From Montifringilla adamsi (Eukaryota; Chordata; Aves; Passeriformes; Passeridae), in assembly GCA_017590115.1 (NCBI GenBank), contig JAGGNK010012559.1, positions 3,765,236 to 3,829,235 on the forward strand: a stretch of DNA of 64,000 bases, read 5' to 3'. Below the pieces are notes generated by a model. It had not been told where the DNA came from. It did no database searches and saw nothing but the letters and a program-made list of their open reading frames with translations. Positions 42,890-54,451 of this stretch are shown piece after piece. The first letter of the stretch is position 1, and every line of letters starts with the position of its first letter. The position numbers and the translations under genes were made by a program.

Positions 42890-44939
42890 ACCACAGCTGG
42901 CATTCCCTGCAGGATGCCCATCCCAGCTCCACCAGTGCCAGCACAGACACTCCAGCCAAAGGCAATGCCAACCCATTCAGCCACTGCTGTGAGAAGATAA
43001 TTAAATCAACAGGCAATTAAACCTCCATGTGGTCCCCATTTTGCGTGAGGCGAGGGCGATGCTGGCGGTGCAAATCTCCAAGTGAGGCATCTGGGATGAG
43101 CTCACAGGCAGCACTGGGCTGGTTTTGGTATCCTCTGCTCCACCTACAGCTTTGTGAGGGTGTGTGACCTTCAGAGCTGGGATGACGTGAGCCCCCAAGT
43201 ATGACAACATCTCCCCAGGTGTGACTGCAAGCAGCGCCCAGCCCGACCCACAGTGGTGCTCCGTCCATCCCTACACTGCAGAGGGAAAAGGAGGGAAGGG
43301 GGGGAAGATTAGATGGCATCAGTGTGGCTGGGAAAGACCCCTGGGCACCTGCAGGGGCAAAGGCAGGGTTGGAGAGCTGGGTTTGGTACCCCTCAGCCAG
43401 CACCCAGCTCCAGTCTTGAGGGCTGGGATTTGTCCTGGTGGCTGGGCCTTGCCCATGGCTCCTGTGAGGGACACTGCTGGGGTCTCCAGCTTGAAGAGAA
43501 ACTGGAGATGCCAAACCAAATCCCATCGTGGTGCTGGTGATGCCCCCAGTCTGGTGAGGCTGGTGTTGGTGGGCTGGCAGGTGAGCCAGGCATTGGCTCC
43601 ACTCCCTAAAGCCACAGCTCCCTTCCAAGAGCTGTGCCACAGTGACCACGGGGTGTTGTTAATTCAAAGTGCAGGACCTTACAGCAAAATCCTCACACAA
43701 ATTTTGCCGGGACCACTACTGAGGGCATGGGGGTGATGGTGTCCCACTGCCCTGGGGTGCCAGCATCATCCCCAGCGGTGGGGGACAGCCAGAAGGGGAC
43801 ACTGCCCTCTGCTCTGCCCTTGTCCCCCGTGGTCCCCCAGCTCGGGGTCGGGGCTGGCTGGGCCGGTGTTGCCGGGAGCCACGTGCACATCCTGCAAGGG
43901 GAAGAGCCCTGCTCCCAACATCTGCTTGGCGTTTGTTTGTCTTTCATTCCCATTCCTGCCCTGCCCCCCCTCTGCTTTCATCCCTCCATCTGCACAGGCC
44001 TAAAAATAGGGCCAGACTCGGTCTGTGCCTCATCAGCCTGTCGGGGTTTTTGGTATGATCCCATTTGTGGCCTGACAAGGTGGGGACAGGACCCACCAGT
44101 GTCCCTCAGATGCCAAGTGGCTGTTCAGGGGTCCCTGCACTCCTGACTTTTCCCCTGGGCACTGCTCCCAGCCCAAAATGCTCAATCCTGGGCATGGGGA
44201 TCTCAGGCTGAGCCTCACGTCAGCCCCTGCACGGCCCCACTGCTGCACCCGGGCTGGGCACGACCCAGCTGCAAAGGTGTCATTGTTTTGTGGCACAGGA
44301 AGGGCAGAGAGGTGTCCCCAGCCCCCCAGCTCGTACTCCCCAAAAGTGCCTGGAGTGAAGAAGTGGAGCCACAGGGACGCCTCTATCACCTGGCTGGGGC
44401 TGCAGCGGGACCTGGTGCTGCACCTGGGCTGCTCTGGGGTCCCCAAGGGCTGTCCCGGGGTCCCCAAGGGCTGCTCAGGAGTTTCCATGCCTCCTGCTCC
44501 CCAGGCAGGCTCATCCCCTCATCCTCTCGGGAGTGTGGAGCAGGATGAGCATCAATTTGGCACGTCCTTGTGTCCCCCTGCCCGTTCCCCAAGTTGCTAT
44601 GAATAAATCATTGTTTTATTAAAGAGAAGCAGCTGCTTTTTTTCTTCTTTTTTTTTTTTATTTTTTTGACACCCCATCCGTACCCACGGAGCCCTTTGGC
44701 ACATGCTCGAACGCTGAAGCCCCATTGAGGGCCCCCAGAGCACAGCAATTGATACACAGAGATCCCCAAATCCTATTCAGACCCCGCTTTTCTGCACGAG
44801 CAGCCTCTAAACAGCTCATTCACTGCTCTTTTTGTCGCCGGGGTTAAGTGGTTAAGTGTGTGTGGATCCCATAAAAGGCCTTTACTCCATGAAAAGCTAT
44901 ATTTACATTGTAATCACCAAAGAACTGTTTAGGCAGTCA

Positions 44940-45180
44940 ATAGCGGGGCGGCGGCGGCGGGGGCTCGGCGGCGTGTCCCTCACCTCTCCCGCTGAGCCCC
45001 CCGGAGCAGGACTTTTGTGGGATTACGTCCCCCCTCGCCAGCTGCCGGGGGCCGCCGCTCTTTGTCTCGGCTCGGAGCAGGGACAGCCCCGGCTCCTGCC
45101 GCAGCATCCCGCATCCCAGTGGCCGCGGTGGCTTCGGCAGGGACAGAGCCCCGAGCCCCGCTGGGCACCGCAGGCATGGC
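44940..45180. promoter_or_regulatory. Orphan CpG-rich block
   Basis: Starts with a GGCGGCGGCGG run and stays CpG-dense to about 45180. It immediately follows an AT-rich, complex-looking stretch (44790-44935). It is 6 kb from CLSPN's end and 7 kb from C1orf216's start, and no coding exon is attached. It could be a non-coding RNA promoter or an enhancer; no transcript evidence can be read from sequence. Confidence 0.4.
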
Positions 45181-45295
45181 ATGAGCCCGGGGGATGGTGG
45201 CTCCTGGGGGAGCTGTGTGCTGGCTGCGCTGCTGGCAGAGGGTTTGTGGCCGTGAAAGCGCCTTGGTGAGCTCATCCCGTCATCACTGGAAGAAT

Positions 45296-45504
45296 TAGGT
45301 TGGGTATCAGCACCCCAGAGGGTGCTGGCACTGCCCGGGCTCCCCAGGGAATGGGCACGGCCCCGAGGATGCAGGAGGGTTGGGACAATGCTTCCAGGCA
45401 CTGGGGGGGATTGTTGGGGTGTCTGTGCAGGGCCAGGAGCTGGACTCAATGATCCTTGTGGATCCTTTCCAACTCAGCATATTCCATGACTCCGTTCTGT
45501 GATT
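45296..45504 (+). mobile_element. CR1 LINE 3' fragment
   Basis: Blocks AGAGGGTGCTGGCACTGCCC, GGCTCCCCAGGGAATGGGCA, TGGACTCAATGATCCTTGTG, TCCTTTCCAACTCAGCATAT, ending in a TTCTGTGATT tail. Sense orientation, 3' complete. Confidence 0.92.
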
Positions 45505-48500
45505 AACCAAGCTCCTGGCTCCAGGAGCCTCCCTGGTACCCCGTGAGTGAAGTGTGAGCTAAAATTTTATCACTTTAACAAGATTAATTGAGCACAGCCA
45601 AGAATGGGCAAAAGCAAAATTAATTCACGGAGAGCAAGGCAAGGGCTTCCCTTTCCACCAGCAGCAATTTCCATGTAATCAATTAGATGATGTTCCAACT
45701 GATATCCCTGTCAGGGAGTGTGCCTGCTCTCCCCACACGGCAGCAAATATTCATAACAGCAGCACCTGAAGAGTAAATATGGGAGAATCCCCCCGTATTC
45801 CCCTGGAAACCCCTGTGATTTGTGCCCAGGAGGGATTAGCACTGGGACAGCCAGTGGGAATGGGAGGGTGCATCCCAGCAGGAACTCAGACAGGGATGGA
45901 GGTGGGGATGAGGTCAGGAAGGAGGCTGGAGATAGAGATGGAGATGCAGATGGAAGTGCAGATGGAGATGGAGATGGAGATGGAGATGAGAATCTGCCTT
46001 CTCCCACGGCTTAAGGAGACATGAACCCCTTGCTGTGCCATGGAAATGGAAGAAAGGGAAAGGAAAATGTACCCAGACAATGGAAATCCCAGTATCTCCA
46101 TTTTTACTAAAGCTCAGAGGATTTCAAGTATTTGGGAAACGTCCTCATCAGCCCCAAAGGCACCTTCTGCTCCAGTTTTCTGTTGTGGGGATGCCAAGTG
46201 GCTCCTGCTGCCTCAGCCACCACCATCCCCAGGATGATGTGGCAGGTGCTGGTGGTGTGCAGGCCACAGGGACACAGGGACAAGCACCTGGATGATGCCA
46301 GGGCAGGAGGGGATGGGCTGTGGGACCCCCCCATGGTCCCCGCTGCCTGTGCTGAGCCATGTCCAGCCATCCCACCTGGCTTCAACCTGGACAGTCATTT
46401 CATTTTACACCCCAATTTTTTTCTTTTTTCTTTTTTTAATACCCAGTTGTGCTCTGATTGAATTTTTAACAGATGTTTTGACTTGTTATAGGTGAAGGAA
46501 AAATAACTCAAAGTGTTTCTTGAGTAGAGCTTGTTCAAAGTTCTCTAGTGGAGCTGTTTCCACACCAGAAAATCCTGACTATGTGCAATCAAACATTTAA
46601 TTTCCATGGACACAATATCAGAGGATTCCTTCAGGTTAGAATCTGTTACAGTTATTAATCAAAGCGGCGCAGCTGAAATGAAACCTTTTATTGAATGTTG
46701 TGACAAAGGGATAAATTAAAGCATTTCTGGAATGTATCAGATTTGGGTCCAAGGCTGAAATTTCAAAATCCTGACGTTTTTTCTGCGTTATGAAGTCCAA
46801 ATGTGGAGCCTTTCTGTGTCAGAGCAAGTGTGCAGCACTCGGGGGGGAGCTGGGAGCGGCTCCACGGGCAGGGAGGGAGGGGACGGTCCCATGGCTGCAG
46901 AGGGACAGGGGCTGCAGCACATGTCACACATCCCTTCCCAATTAGTGACACCAGTGCCCTTCCAGGGACACTGGTGAGGAGCCCGAGGGAATGTTCGGCG
47001 CAGCCGAGGGACGGTGGTCAAATTAAAAAAAATATATATATATTTCAATGTACACTGAGATTTCCATCCCCGAATGCTTGCAGAGAAATAAATCCATCCC
47101 CTGGAGAGCTCTGCCTGCAGCCTCAAGGGCTGGGACCGTGGCTGGAGCGGATTTTGCGGAGCACAAGGCGGGGACCCGCCCGCGGCTCTGCGAGGTGACG
47201 CCGAGGGGCAAAGCCACCCAGAGGCACCGGCTGGGGCGTCCCTCCCCCTTCCTTTCCATTTCCCAAACAATTTCCTAATCAGACCTTTCTGTCTGGAGTT
47301 TATTAGTGATTCACAGGCCAAGAGGAAATGGTGATTTTTGGGTCCTGGTCTGATGGAAGGGTGGAGTCGGCAGCAATATTCCTCTTTTGTGGCTAAAAGC
47401 AGCGGAGGAAGCGCCAGCGGGAGCCAGCCCCGCTTCCCTGCAGAGCCCGGCTCCCTCGGCCAAGAGAAATCCATTTTTGGGGGGGTTTTAGGAAAGTCAA
47501 GAGTAAGGAGGCTTCCTCCTCAGAATGAGTGCTTTGGCCAGGGGGTCTCTGCCCCTGCTGGGCGACAGAGCCGCCTGTCCCAACGTCCCCATCACTGGTG
47601 GCAGGGTCACACCTCCGCTGGGTTCCCAAACCCCGCAGCCCGTTCCTCTTCCTCCTCCTCTTCCTCCTCCCGGTGCTACCCAAAGGCTGATCCTTGGGGC
47701 TGGGAGCTGCTGCAGTGAACAGGCTCTGACCTCCGTGGGGTTCTCAGCTCCTCTGGAATCCAATCTCGCTGCAGATCCCTGGCATTTTTCACCAAATACA
47801 GTGCGATTGCCACTGCTTTGGACTCTGATTGAAGAGGAATTCGAGTTACAGGCAGACATCAGGCAGCAGGACTGGGCAGGGGCTGGGGCTGTGGACAAGG
47901 GAATGGGGTCACCTTCATCCAGCCCCCTCTGCCCCTTCCCCAAGGGGGGTTTTCCCCAGAAAATCCTGTGGGAAGTGCAGACCATGGGATTCTGTGTGTA
48001 AAGCAGCAGAGGGCTTGGGCTGGGGATGAGGATGAGGATGGAGCAAGGCCAGGGCTGGGGCTGGGCTGGCAGTGGTGCTTCCTCCCTCCAGACCAGCGGC
48101 TTTTCCGACCCCCCTCCAGAGAGGAACACCAGCACTTGTCCAGCCTGGGGTTGCTTTTCTTTTCCTCAGCCTAAAAAAATGACCAGGGTCTATGAAAATA
48201 AGAGTGTTGTTTTTAAATTTTGTGAGGCCAAGAGGACAAACCTGTTAATAGGAGGGGCATTCCTCCTCCTCTTCCTCTCTCCATCTGCAGGCCCTGCCAC
48301 TGCTCCCAACACGAGGTTTTCCAGCCCCAGCTCGGCAGTCACAGGGCAGTGTGGTGGTCCCAGTGGCTCGTGTTCCCACTGGCAGTGTTGGACCTCAGTC
48401 CTCACGGTCCTCAGTCCTTGAGAAGCCCCTCACAGCCAGGGACATCCATGGCCACATTGCCCAGAGACGTCACCCATGGCTTTGGCCGATGCTCAGCCCC

Positions 48501-48954
48501 AATTTCAGCAGGCTGTGGGGAGAGCTGCTCCCCCAGGACCCCCTCACTCCCCTCCCCTTGTATTTACCCGAATGTGTTTACAATTACAGGGGATGCCAGG
48601 GAAGGCAGAGCGCCGTGGCCAGCGAGTCAGCGTCGGGGCAGTGCGGGCTGGAGGTCAGCACTCTGTTTACTTTAATTTCTCTGAGAGCTTTTTGGGAGAT
48701 TTCCCTCCTCCATTATTAAACTCAGATGAGCCGCTGGGGAGGTTAGGTCGCATGTGGTTCAGGGTACTTTTTTCTTTTGTAATTTTTTTTTTTTTTCATA
48801 TTTGCAATGTTTCACCCTTAACTCTTTCAGGACAAGCTGCCCATCTCAGCACTGGGATACCAAGATGGGCCCATGAGTGGGATGGTGGCTCCTGGGTGAG
48901 CTGTGACCTGGAGTGATCAAGGCTTGAAGATACCATCATGAGTCTACCTGAGCA
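45505..48954. other. Intergenic, no gene seen
   Basis: Moderately GC-rich unique sequence. A GGAGAT tandem run (45921-45990) and a short TATATA run near 47030 are the only repeats noticed. Open frames are unsupported by domains or splice structure. AT-rich 46490-46740 is a candidate conserved element at best. Confidence 0.4.
45921..45990. repeat. (GGAGAT)n hexanucleotide repeat
   Basis: Degenerate GAGATA/GATGCAGATG units becoming a perfect GGAGAT run at the right end. It keeps frames open on both strands. Confidence 0.9.
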
Positions 48955-49130
48955 TCACTGAGAGGTTTAGGTTGGACATCAGGAAAAAGTTCTATCCCCA
49001 GAAGGTGCTGGAGCACTGAAGAGGCTTCCCAGGGAATGGTCACAGCCCCAAGGCTGCCAGAGCTCCAGGAGCATTTGGACAATGCTCTCAGGGACGTGGT
49101 GGGATGCTCAGGGTGTTTCTGTGCAGAGGG
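48955..49130 (+). mobile_element. CR1 LINE fragment lacking its 3' tail
   Basis: GAGGTTTAGGTTGGACATCA, GGAAAAAGTTCTATCCCCAG, AGGTGCTGGAGCACTGAAGA and GGGATGCTCAGGGTGTTTCT are successive CR1 segments. The sequence leaves CR1 before the terminal tail. Confidence 0.88.
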
Positions 49131-49575
49131 CACGGGGGCTGTAGGCAGAACCTGAGCAGCAGCAGCACCAGCACTCACCTTGAGCAGGAGCAAGGTCGAG
49201 CATCCCCAGCTCATTTTGCACCAGGTGGCTCCAAACTCTGCTGCCTCCTCCCCAGCAGAGGGGCTGGGACTGGCCAGGGCTGTGACACCAGGCTGATGTC
49301 CTGCGGGCACGGGGCCAGGTGCCAGGGCTCCTTCTGGGAACAATTTGGTTCAAAGCCCGTGGCACTGCAGCAGCGAGCAGGACACACAGCAGAGGAGAAG
49401 CAGATGGCAGGATGAGATCAGGGAGTGGGAGCTGGGCCCTGGCGTTGGAGGATGAATTCCACCATGGCCAGCGCCAGGCTGCCATTTCTGGCACCTCCCT
49501 CTGATGGCAGCAGGTCCCTGCTGCTGCAAGGTCACAGAGGCCCCCCCAGCCAGGACAGGGAAGGGCACAGCATCT

Positions 49576-49958
49576 GGGAGCACTGGGAATGGGGCACTGG
49601 GAATGGGACACTGGGAATGGCACTGGGAGCACTGTGAATGGCACTGGGAATGGGGCACTGGGAATGGCACTGGGAGCACTGGGAATGCTGGGAATGGCAC
49701 TGGGAGCGCTGGGAATGGCACTGGGAATGGGGCACTGGGAATGGCACTGGGAGTGGCACTGGGAATGGGGCACTAGGAGCACTGGGAGTGGAACTGGGAG
49801 TGGCACTGGGAATGGGGCACTGGGAGCACTGGGAGTGGCACTGGGAGTGTTACTGGGAATGGCACTGGGAGCACTGGGAATGGGGCACTGGGAATGGCAC
49901 TGGGAGCACTGGGGATGCTGGGAATGGCACTGGGAATGGCACTGGGAGTGGCACTGGT
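49576..49958. repeat. GC-rich minisatellite, GGCACTGGGAAT core
   Basis: About 380 bp of tandem 12-bp units (GGCACTGGGAAT, GGGCACTGGGAAT, GGGAGCACT) arranged in higher-order blocks. All three plus-strand frames stay open and translate to Trp/Gly/Asn- or His/Ser/Gln-rich nonsense, so the long frames here are not genes. Confidence 0.95.
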
Positions 49959-50824
49959 GGGGTAACTGGTGCCAGTGCATCCTGGAGGAGCTCCAGTGGG
50001 TCACCCCAGCACCCTTGTCCCTTCCAAGCCCAGGATCTCCAGCTCCAAAACCCCAGCGCATCAAGTCCCGTGCTCAACCTTCTTAAATTATTTTTAATTT
50101 CCTGGAGGGAGAGCTTTTAATTTATTTCTGGAACAAAGTGGTGGAAGGGGAGGGGAAAATGACTCTGAAGTCCATCACTAAGCCCCCTCCACTTCCAAAC
50201 ATTCCCTTTCCCACTGTCCTGAAAGGACCAGCCCAGCCCTCCCTGAGTCACCAGGTCCCCTCTGTCCTGTGCCCCAAGCTGGGATTTCTGCTCTGGGGTT
50301 CCCACAGTGTCCCCACAGGCAGGTCCTTGCAGAGAGGGACAGCGGGGCCTGGGGGAACACTGGCTTGCAGAAGAATGGAACTGTTTTCACAGGAAGCAGC
50401 AAATCCTGCTGGTCCCCATCAGACACAGACAATCCCAGGAGCCGGGCTGAACCTGAGCTGCACCAGTACAAAATCCCAGTGAGACAGACCCCTAAAAACA
50501 CTGCTTCTGGATCCCTCTGTCAACCCAGAACTTCCCTGGCTCCCACCACGGTTGGCACTTGGGGGAGGAACCCCAAACCCCCAAAGCAGTGGAGGCAGAG
50601 CCAGGGCAGCAGGTTTGCAGCAGGCTCCAGCACGCTGGCACCCTGGGGGATGTGTGCATCCCGTGGGCATTCCTGGGGTGGGAACAAGCAAAGCTGAGAG
50701 AGGAGCAAACCCTGTTCTGCCCTGGAGCCAAACTCCAGTGGCACCCATGGTTTTCTGTGCTGTTGGAACCTAAACCAGAGATGGAAAAGGCCTGTTTGGG
50801 ATGTGCCTCTTGGTACACTGGGGG

Positions 50825-51108
50825 AGAAGGTCCCCGAATGGATGAAAATTCCCTCTGTGCTCTGTGATGAAAATTTCACTCAGCTTGAGTTCAGGCCGTG
50901 ACGGGAGTGAAGCCCAGAGCAGCAGGTTTGATGGCAAAGGCTGAGCTGAGCCCATTGTGTGCCCAGAGAAGGTCCCCAAATGGATGAAAATTCCCTATGT
51001 GCTCTCAGTGATGAAAATTTCAATCAGCTTGAGTTCAGGCCGTGATGGGAGTGAAGCCCAGAGCAGCAGGTTTGATGGCAAAGGCTGAGCTGTGCCCATT
51101 GTGTGCCC
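50825..51108. repeat. Tandem duplication of a 142-bp unit
   Basis: Copy one 50825-50966 and copy two 50967-51108 differ at only about ten positions. Both begin AGAAGGTCCCC and carry TTGAGTTCAGGCCGTGA and CAGGTTTGATGGCAAAGGCT. Not coding, not CR1. Confidence 0.93.
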
Positions 51109-52129
51109 AAACTCCTCTTTCTGTCCTGCCCATTCCAGATGCCTGAGTCAGCTCCTGCCTTTCCTGTGTGACAGGAAGGGTTTGTTCCTTTAATCCTAGG
51201 CTTCCCCTGGCACTGCAGCCCAAGTGTCCCAGTTAAAGCTCTTGGTCCTGTCCCTCTGACTGCTCCTCCATGGAGCTGCTGAAGCCTTTGGAGCAGCCAG
51301 GAGCAGGAGAGGCTGTCAAGGGGCCTGTCAGGCAGATGAGAAATTAAACCAAATTACTTATCACTCACATATTCCATTGCTCCAAACCCTCACCATGTCA
51401 TGGGGGAACATCTGCTCCCAACATCCCACCTCCAGCAATTGAGAGCTTTCAAAAGGATCTTTGTCCATCCTGAAAGCACCTCCATCGCTCCTTCCTGCCC
51501 CTCGGGGCAGGTGAGCAGGTTTGGGATGGGATTAGGCTGGGTTTGGGCTGTGCAAGGTGCTCTGCTCGTGCCGTGTCTATCCCAGAGCTCGCACAGAATG
51601 CCAGGGAAGGTCACATCGGGTGATCCGGCAGGAGATGGGACCATCCCCGCCCGGAGCAGCTCTGTGGGTGATTGAGGAGTATGTGGCTGCCCTCACCGCG
51701 GCTGCCAGCCCCACAAAGCTCCTTTATCTCCCGAGACGTTCCCGGTGCTTCATGTGACCCCCGCGCCGGGCGGGGGCTCGTGGGAACCGTTTGATGTTCC
51801 CGAGCCTTTTCCTTTCCCAGTGCGGACACGCCGGCTCCGGGGGAATAAAGGGGAATAAAGAACCCACTGAGCACTCAGCTCCGTCCCCATCCCCACGGGG
51901 ACCTGCTGAGGCTCACGGGACCCACGGGCCGGTGGGAAGGAGCCGGAGTATCCCAATGCAGCCACCCCGCCCGTGTCAGGGAGCTCCCACCAGCACCCAC
52001 CCAGCGCCGGGGGGGCCCAGCTCCTTCTGCCTGACACGGGTGGGAGTTTTCCTCTTTCCCGTGGAGGAAACGGTGGAAGTTTCTGGAGGGATGCTGCGTG
52101 TGAACAGGGATATCCCATAGGGATACACG
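51109..52129. other. Intergenic upstream of C1orf216, no gene seen
   Basis: GC-rich unique sequence leading into the CpG island. A direct repeat GGGGAATAAA occurs twice at 51839-51860. Confidence 0.4.
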
Positions 52130-52396
52130 CAGTCAGGGCAGCCGGGGGCGGGCGGCAGCGGGGGGCACCGGGCAGGACCGGGCGGCCCCGAGAGCCCGGT
52201 CACCCCCCAGAGCATCCTCGTTCTCCCCAGGCATCTCTGTCCCCCTCCACAATCCCTGTTTTCCCCCAGCATCCCTGTCCCCCCTCAGCATCCCCGTCCT
52301 CCCCCCAGCATCCTTGTCCCCCCCAGCATTCCTGTATCCCCCCAGCATCCCGGGGCCGGGGCCGGGGCCGGGGCCGGAGCAGGGCTGACCGGGGCG
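52130..52396 (+). promoter_or_regulatory. C1orf216: C1orf216 promoter and non-coding exon 1
   Basis: CpG island ending in a plausible donor GGGGCG|GTGAGTG at 52396/52397, which would splice to the acceptor TCTCTTGCAG before 53611. A GGGGCC run of four copies lies at about 52352-52376 just before the donor, and a triple GGCTCCTGGGGG repeat follows in the intron (about 52547-52582). The start site is not readable; the exon is inferred from the island and donor. Confidence 0.6.
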
Positions 52397-53284
52397 GTGA
52401 GTGCTCGGGCCGGGCGGGCGGTGGGAGCGGAACGGCGGCTCTGGGGGTCGCGGCTCGCCCCTGGCCGGGTGCGGGTTCAGGGAGGCTCTGCGGGGGCTCT
52501 GCGAGGGCAGCGGGACCCTCCAGCGGGGCTGGGGTCCCGGAGGCTCCTGGGGGGCTCCTGGGGGGCTCCTGGGGGGCTCTGCGGGCAGGGATGCTCCCCG
52601 GCTCGGCTCGGCATCCCCCGGCGGAGCAGCCCGGGGGTGCAGCTCCTGGGGGTGCAGCTGCTCTCTGGGGTGCAGCGGCGTTCTGGGGGTGTCACCAGCC
52701 TGACCGAGCAGATGTCACTGCGGGGGGCTGCGGGGCGGGGGTCCCGGGGTTCCAGGCCTCTGGCAGCACCTTGGGCTCCTGCACCCCTGCTGGTGCCCCG
52801 CTGCTGGCCGGGGTCAGACCGGGACGCGCGATGGGTTCCTTCCTGCGATTCCTGTGAGGATTCCTTGTAGGAGAGGGCTTGGAGAGCACCTCTCTGTGCC
52901 GGTGACCCGGCAAGGAAGGCTGGGATAACCTTGCCTTTTCTGGGCCACTCTGTTCCCAGTGCTGCAGAGGAGGAAGGCCAGTGGGGTCACCAGTGTGGGC
53001 ACAGGCAGAGGGCAGCCCCCCACCCTGAGGCAGGGCTGGTGACAGAGGTTGTGCAGAGGAGCCCGGGCAGTCTCAGCTGCTGAAAGACATTTATTGCTGT
53101 TGGGAAAGCAGCTCCTTCCAAGCACACCTTTACCAGCATGGAATTAATTGCATCAGCCACAGCCCAAATGCTGCCAGCAGCATGTGCAGCTGCGTGCCTG
53201 AGCCCCGTGAAGCCCTTTGGCATCACCTGAGGGATGCTGCAGGAACATGGGCTTGGACTGGAGCTCTCAGGGAAGATAGCTGGG

Positions 53285-53430
53285 ATAGGAAGTGGCTCCT
53301 TGAGCTTCTGCATCAGGTGGGAAGATGCCCTTGGATGGGTGGCACACTTGCCTATGGCAGGGGGTGGGAACTAAATGAGCTTTAACATCTCTTCCAACCC
53401 AATCCATTCCCTGATTCCATGATGTTGCAT
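53285..53430 (+). mobile_element. CR1 LINE fragment in C1orf216 intron 1
   Basis: CTTGGATGGGTGGCACACTTG, GCAGGGGGTGGGAACTAAAT, GAGCTTTAACATCTCTTCCA and ACCCAATCCATTCCCTGATT match the CR1 3' end in sense orientation. About 180 bp upstream of the coding exon. Confidence 0.82.
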
Positions 53431-53626
53431 GGCGCCATGCTGAGAGCAGCACTCAGACACCCAGGAACACTGACCCCATGGTAGGTCCAGTGCCTTTAAA
53501 GAGGTAAATAAAGTAATGAGTGTGGTTTTCCCCACTGTAGCTGCCCTGAGCTCTGGTTGTGCCAGCCCCGGTGCCCACAGGCGTGTCACGGCTCTGTGTC
53601 TCTCTTGCAGGCAGGACACCGGCGAG

Positions 53627-54451
53627 ATGTTTGCTCTCTGCCCAGCAAACGCCCCATTCCGGCAGGGCCGGGGGGGCCCAGCGCTGGGCACGGCCCTCCC
53701 AGGGGCGGGACATGGGCCGGACTCCAACTCCAACTTCGTGGGAGAGGTGTGTGACAGCAACGAGAACTGGAGCCAGCCAGCGCCGGGGTCCCCGCCGGAG
53801 GAGGGCTCCAGCCGGAGCGAAAACACCACAAATCCGTCTGATAATCTGCTGTTATTAATGCAGAGACAGATGGTCCAGGGCCGGCTTAGGGACACCCCCC
53901 CGGGCCTGGGTGACACCCACCCCGAGCAGGGGGTGCGCAGCCCCCCCGAGGGAGCCGAGGTCAGCGGGGCAGGGGGACAAAACGCTGCCGAGGAGGCGGC
54001 CGGGGGGTGTGTGAAGCCCCCCAGCTCCCCTGCAGAGGACAACGGCTACGCCAGCAGCTCCCTCAGCATCGACAGCCCCGACAGCACCTGCAGCACCACC
54101 TGGGACCCTCCTGCCTCTGCCCCCCGAGCCGAGAGCCCCCCTGAGGCAGGGCTGGCTGAGCCTGAGCTGGGCACTCTCTTCCCGGCGCTGGCGGAGGCCG
54201 TGCAGCACCTGCAGGACAAGGAGCGCTTCAAGGAGCAGGAGAAGGAGAAGCACCACATCCAGCTGGTGATGTACCGGCGCCTGGCCCTGCTGCGCTGGAT
54301 CCACGGCCTGCAGCAGAAGGTTGTGGACCAGCAGAACCGGCTGCAGGAGAGTTTCGACACCATCCTGGATAACCGCAAGGAGCTCATCCGCTGCATGCAG
54401 CAGGGCCCAGCCTGCGTCGCTGCTGCTGCTGCTGCTGCCCCTGGCCCCTGA
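53627..54451 (+). CDS. C1orf216: C1orf216 (UPF0500) orthologue
   Basis: Uncharacterised vertebrate protein; no function is established. A single coding exon opens 16 nt after the acceptor at 53610 and gives 274 residues (human 229). Recognised by DSNSNF near the N-terminus, GVRSPPEGAE, the near-invariant EDNGYASSSLSIDS (from residue 137), and the C-terminal helical block from about residue 185. That block includes KEQEKEKHH, LVMYRRLALLRWI and LQESFDTILDNRKELIRC and ends near 257. It is predicted coiled coil, and the rest is Pro/Gly/Ser-rich and probably disordered. The start MFALCP matches the human MFAIQP; in-frame upstream Met codons lie before the acceptor and are intronic. The C-terminus ends in an Ala run and PGP not seen in human. 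Downstream of CLSPN on the same strand, as in human. Confidence 0.95.
   Translation: MFALCPANAPFRQGRGGPALGTALPGAGHGPDSNSNFVGEVCDSNENWSQPAPGSPPEEGSSRSENTTNPSDNLLLLMQRQMVQGRLRDTPPGLGDTHPEQGVRSPPEGAEVSGAGGQNAAEEAAGGCVKPPSSPAEDNGYASSSLSIDSPDSTCSTTWDPPASAPRAESPPEAGLAEPELGTLFPALAEAVQHLQDKERFKEQEKEKHHIQLVMYRRLALLRWIHGLQQKVVDQQNRLQESFDTILDNRKELIRCMQQGPACVAAAAAAAPGP

Larger units (their letters stand above)
38866..44930. other. CLSPN-C1orf216 intergenic region, left part; no gene seen
   Basis: About 6 kb without a supported gene. It holds a T-homopolymer near 38964-38986, a CR1 end near 40405-40462, a short TCCCA repeat near 42861, and AT-rich patches with homeodomain-like TAAT words (about 41780-41830, 41940-42080, 44750-44930) that look like possible conserved regulatory sequence. 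An AATAAA at about 44598 is followed by T-rich sequence, but no upstream exon supports a transcript. Confidence 0.4.

Noticed and set aside
49504..50120. Long Trp/Gly/Asn- and Ser/Gln/His-rich open frames on both strands
   Set aside because: Translation of a 12-bp minisatellite; no conserved sequence outside the repeat.
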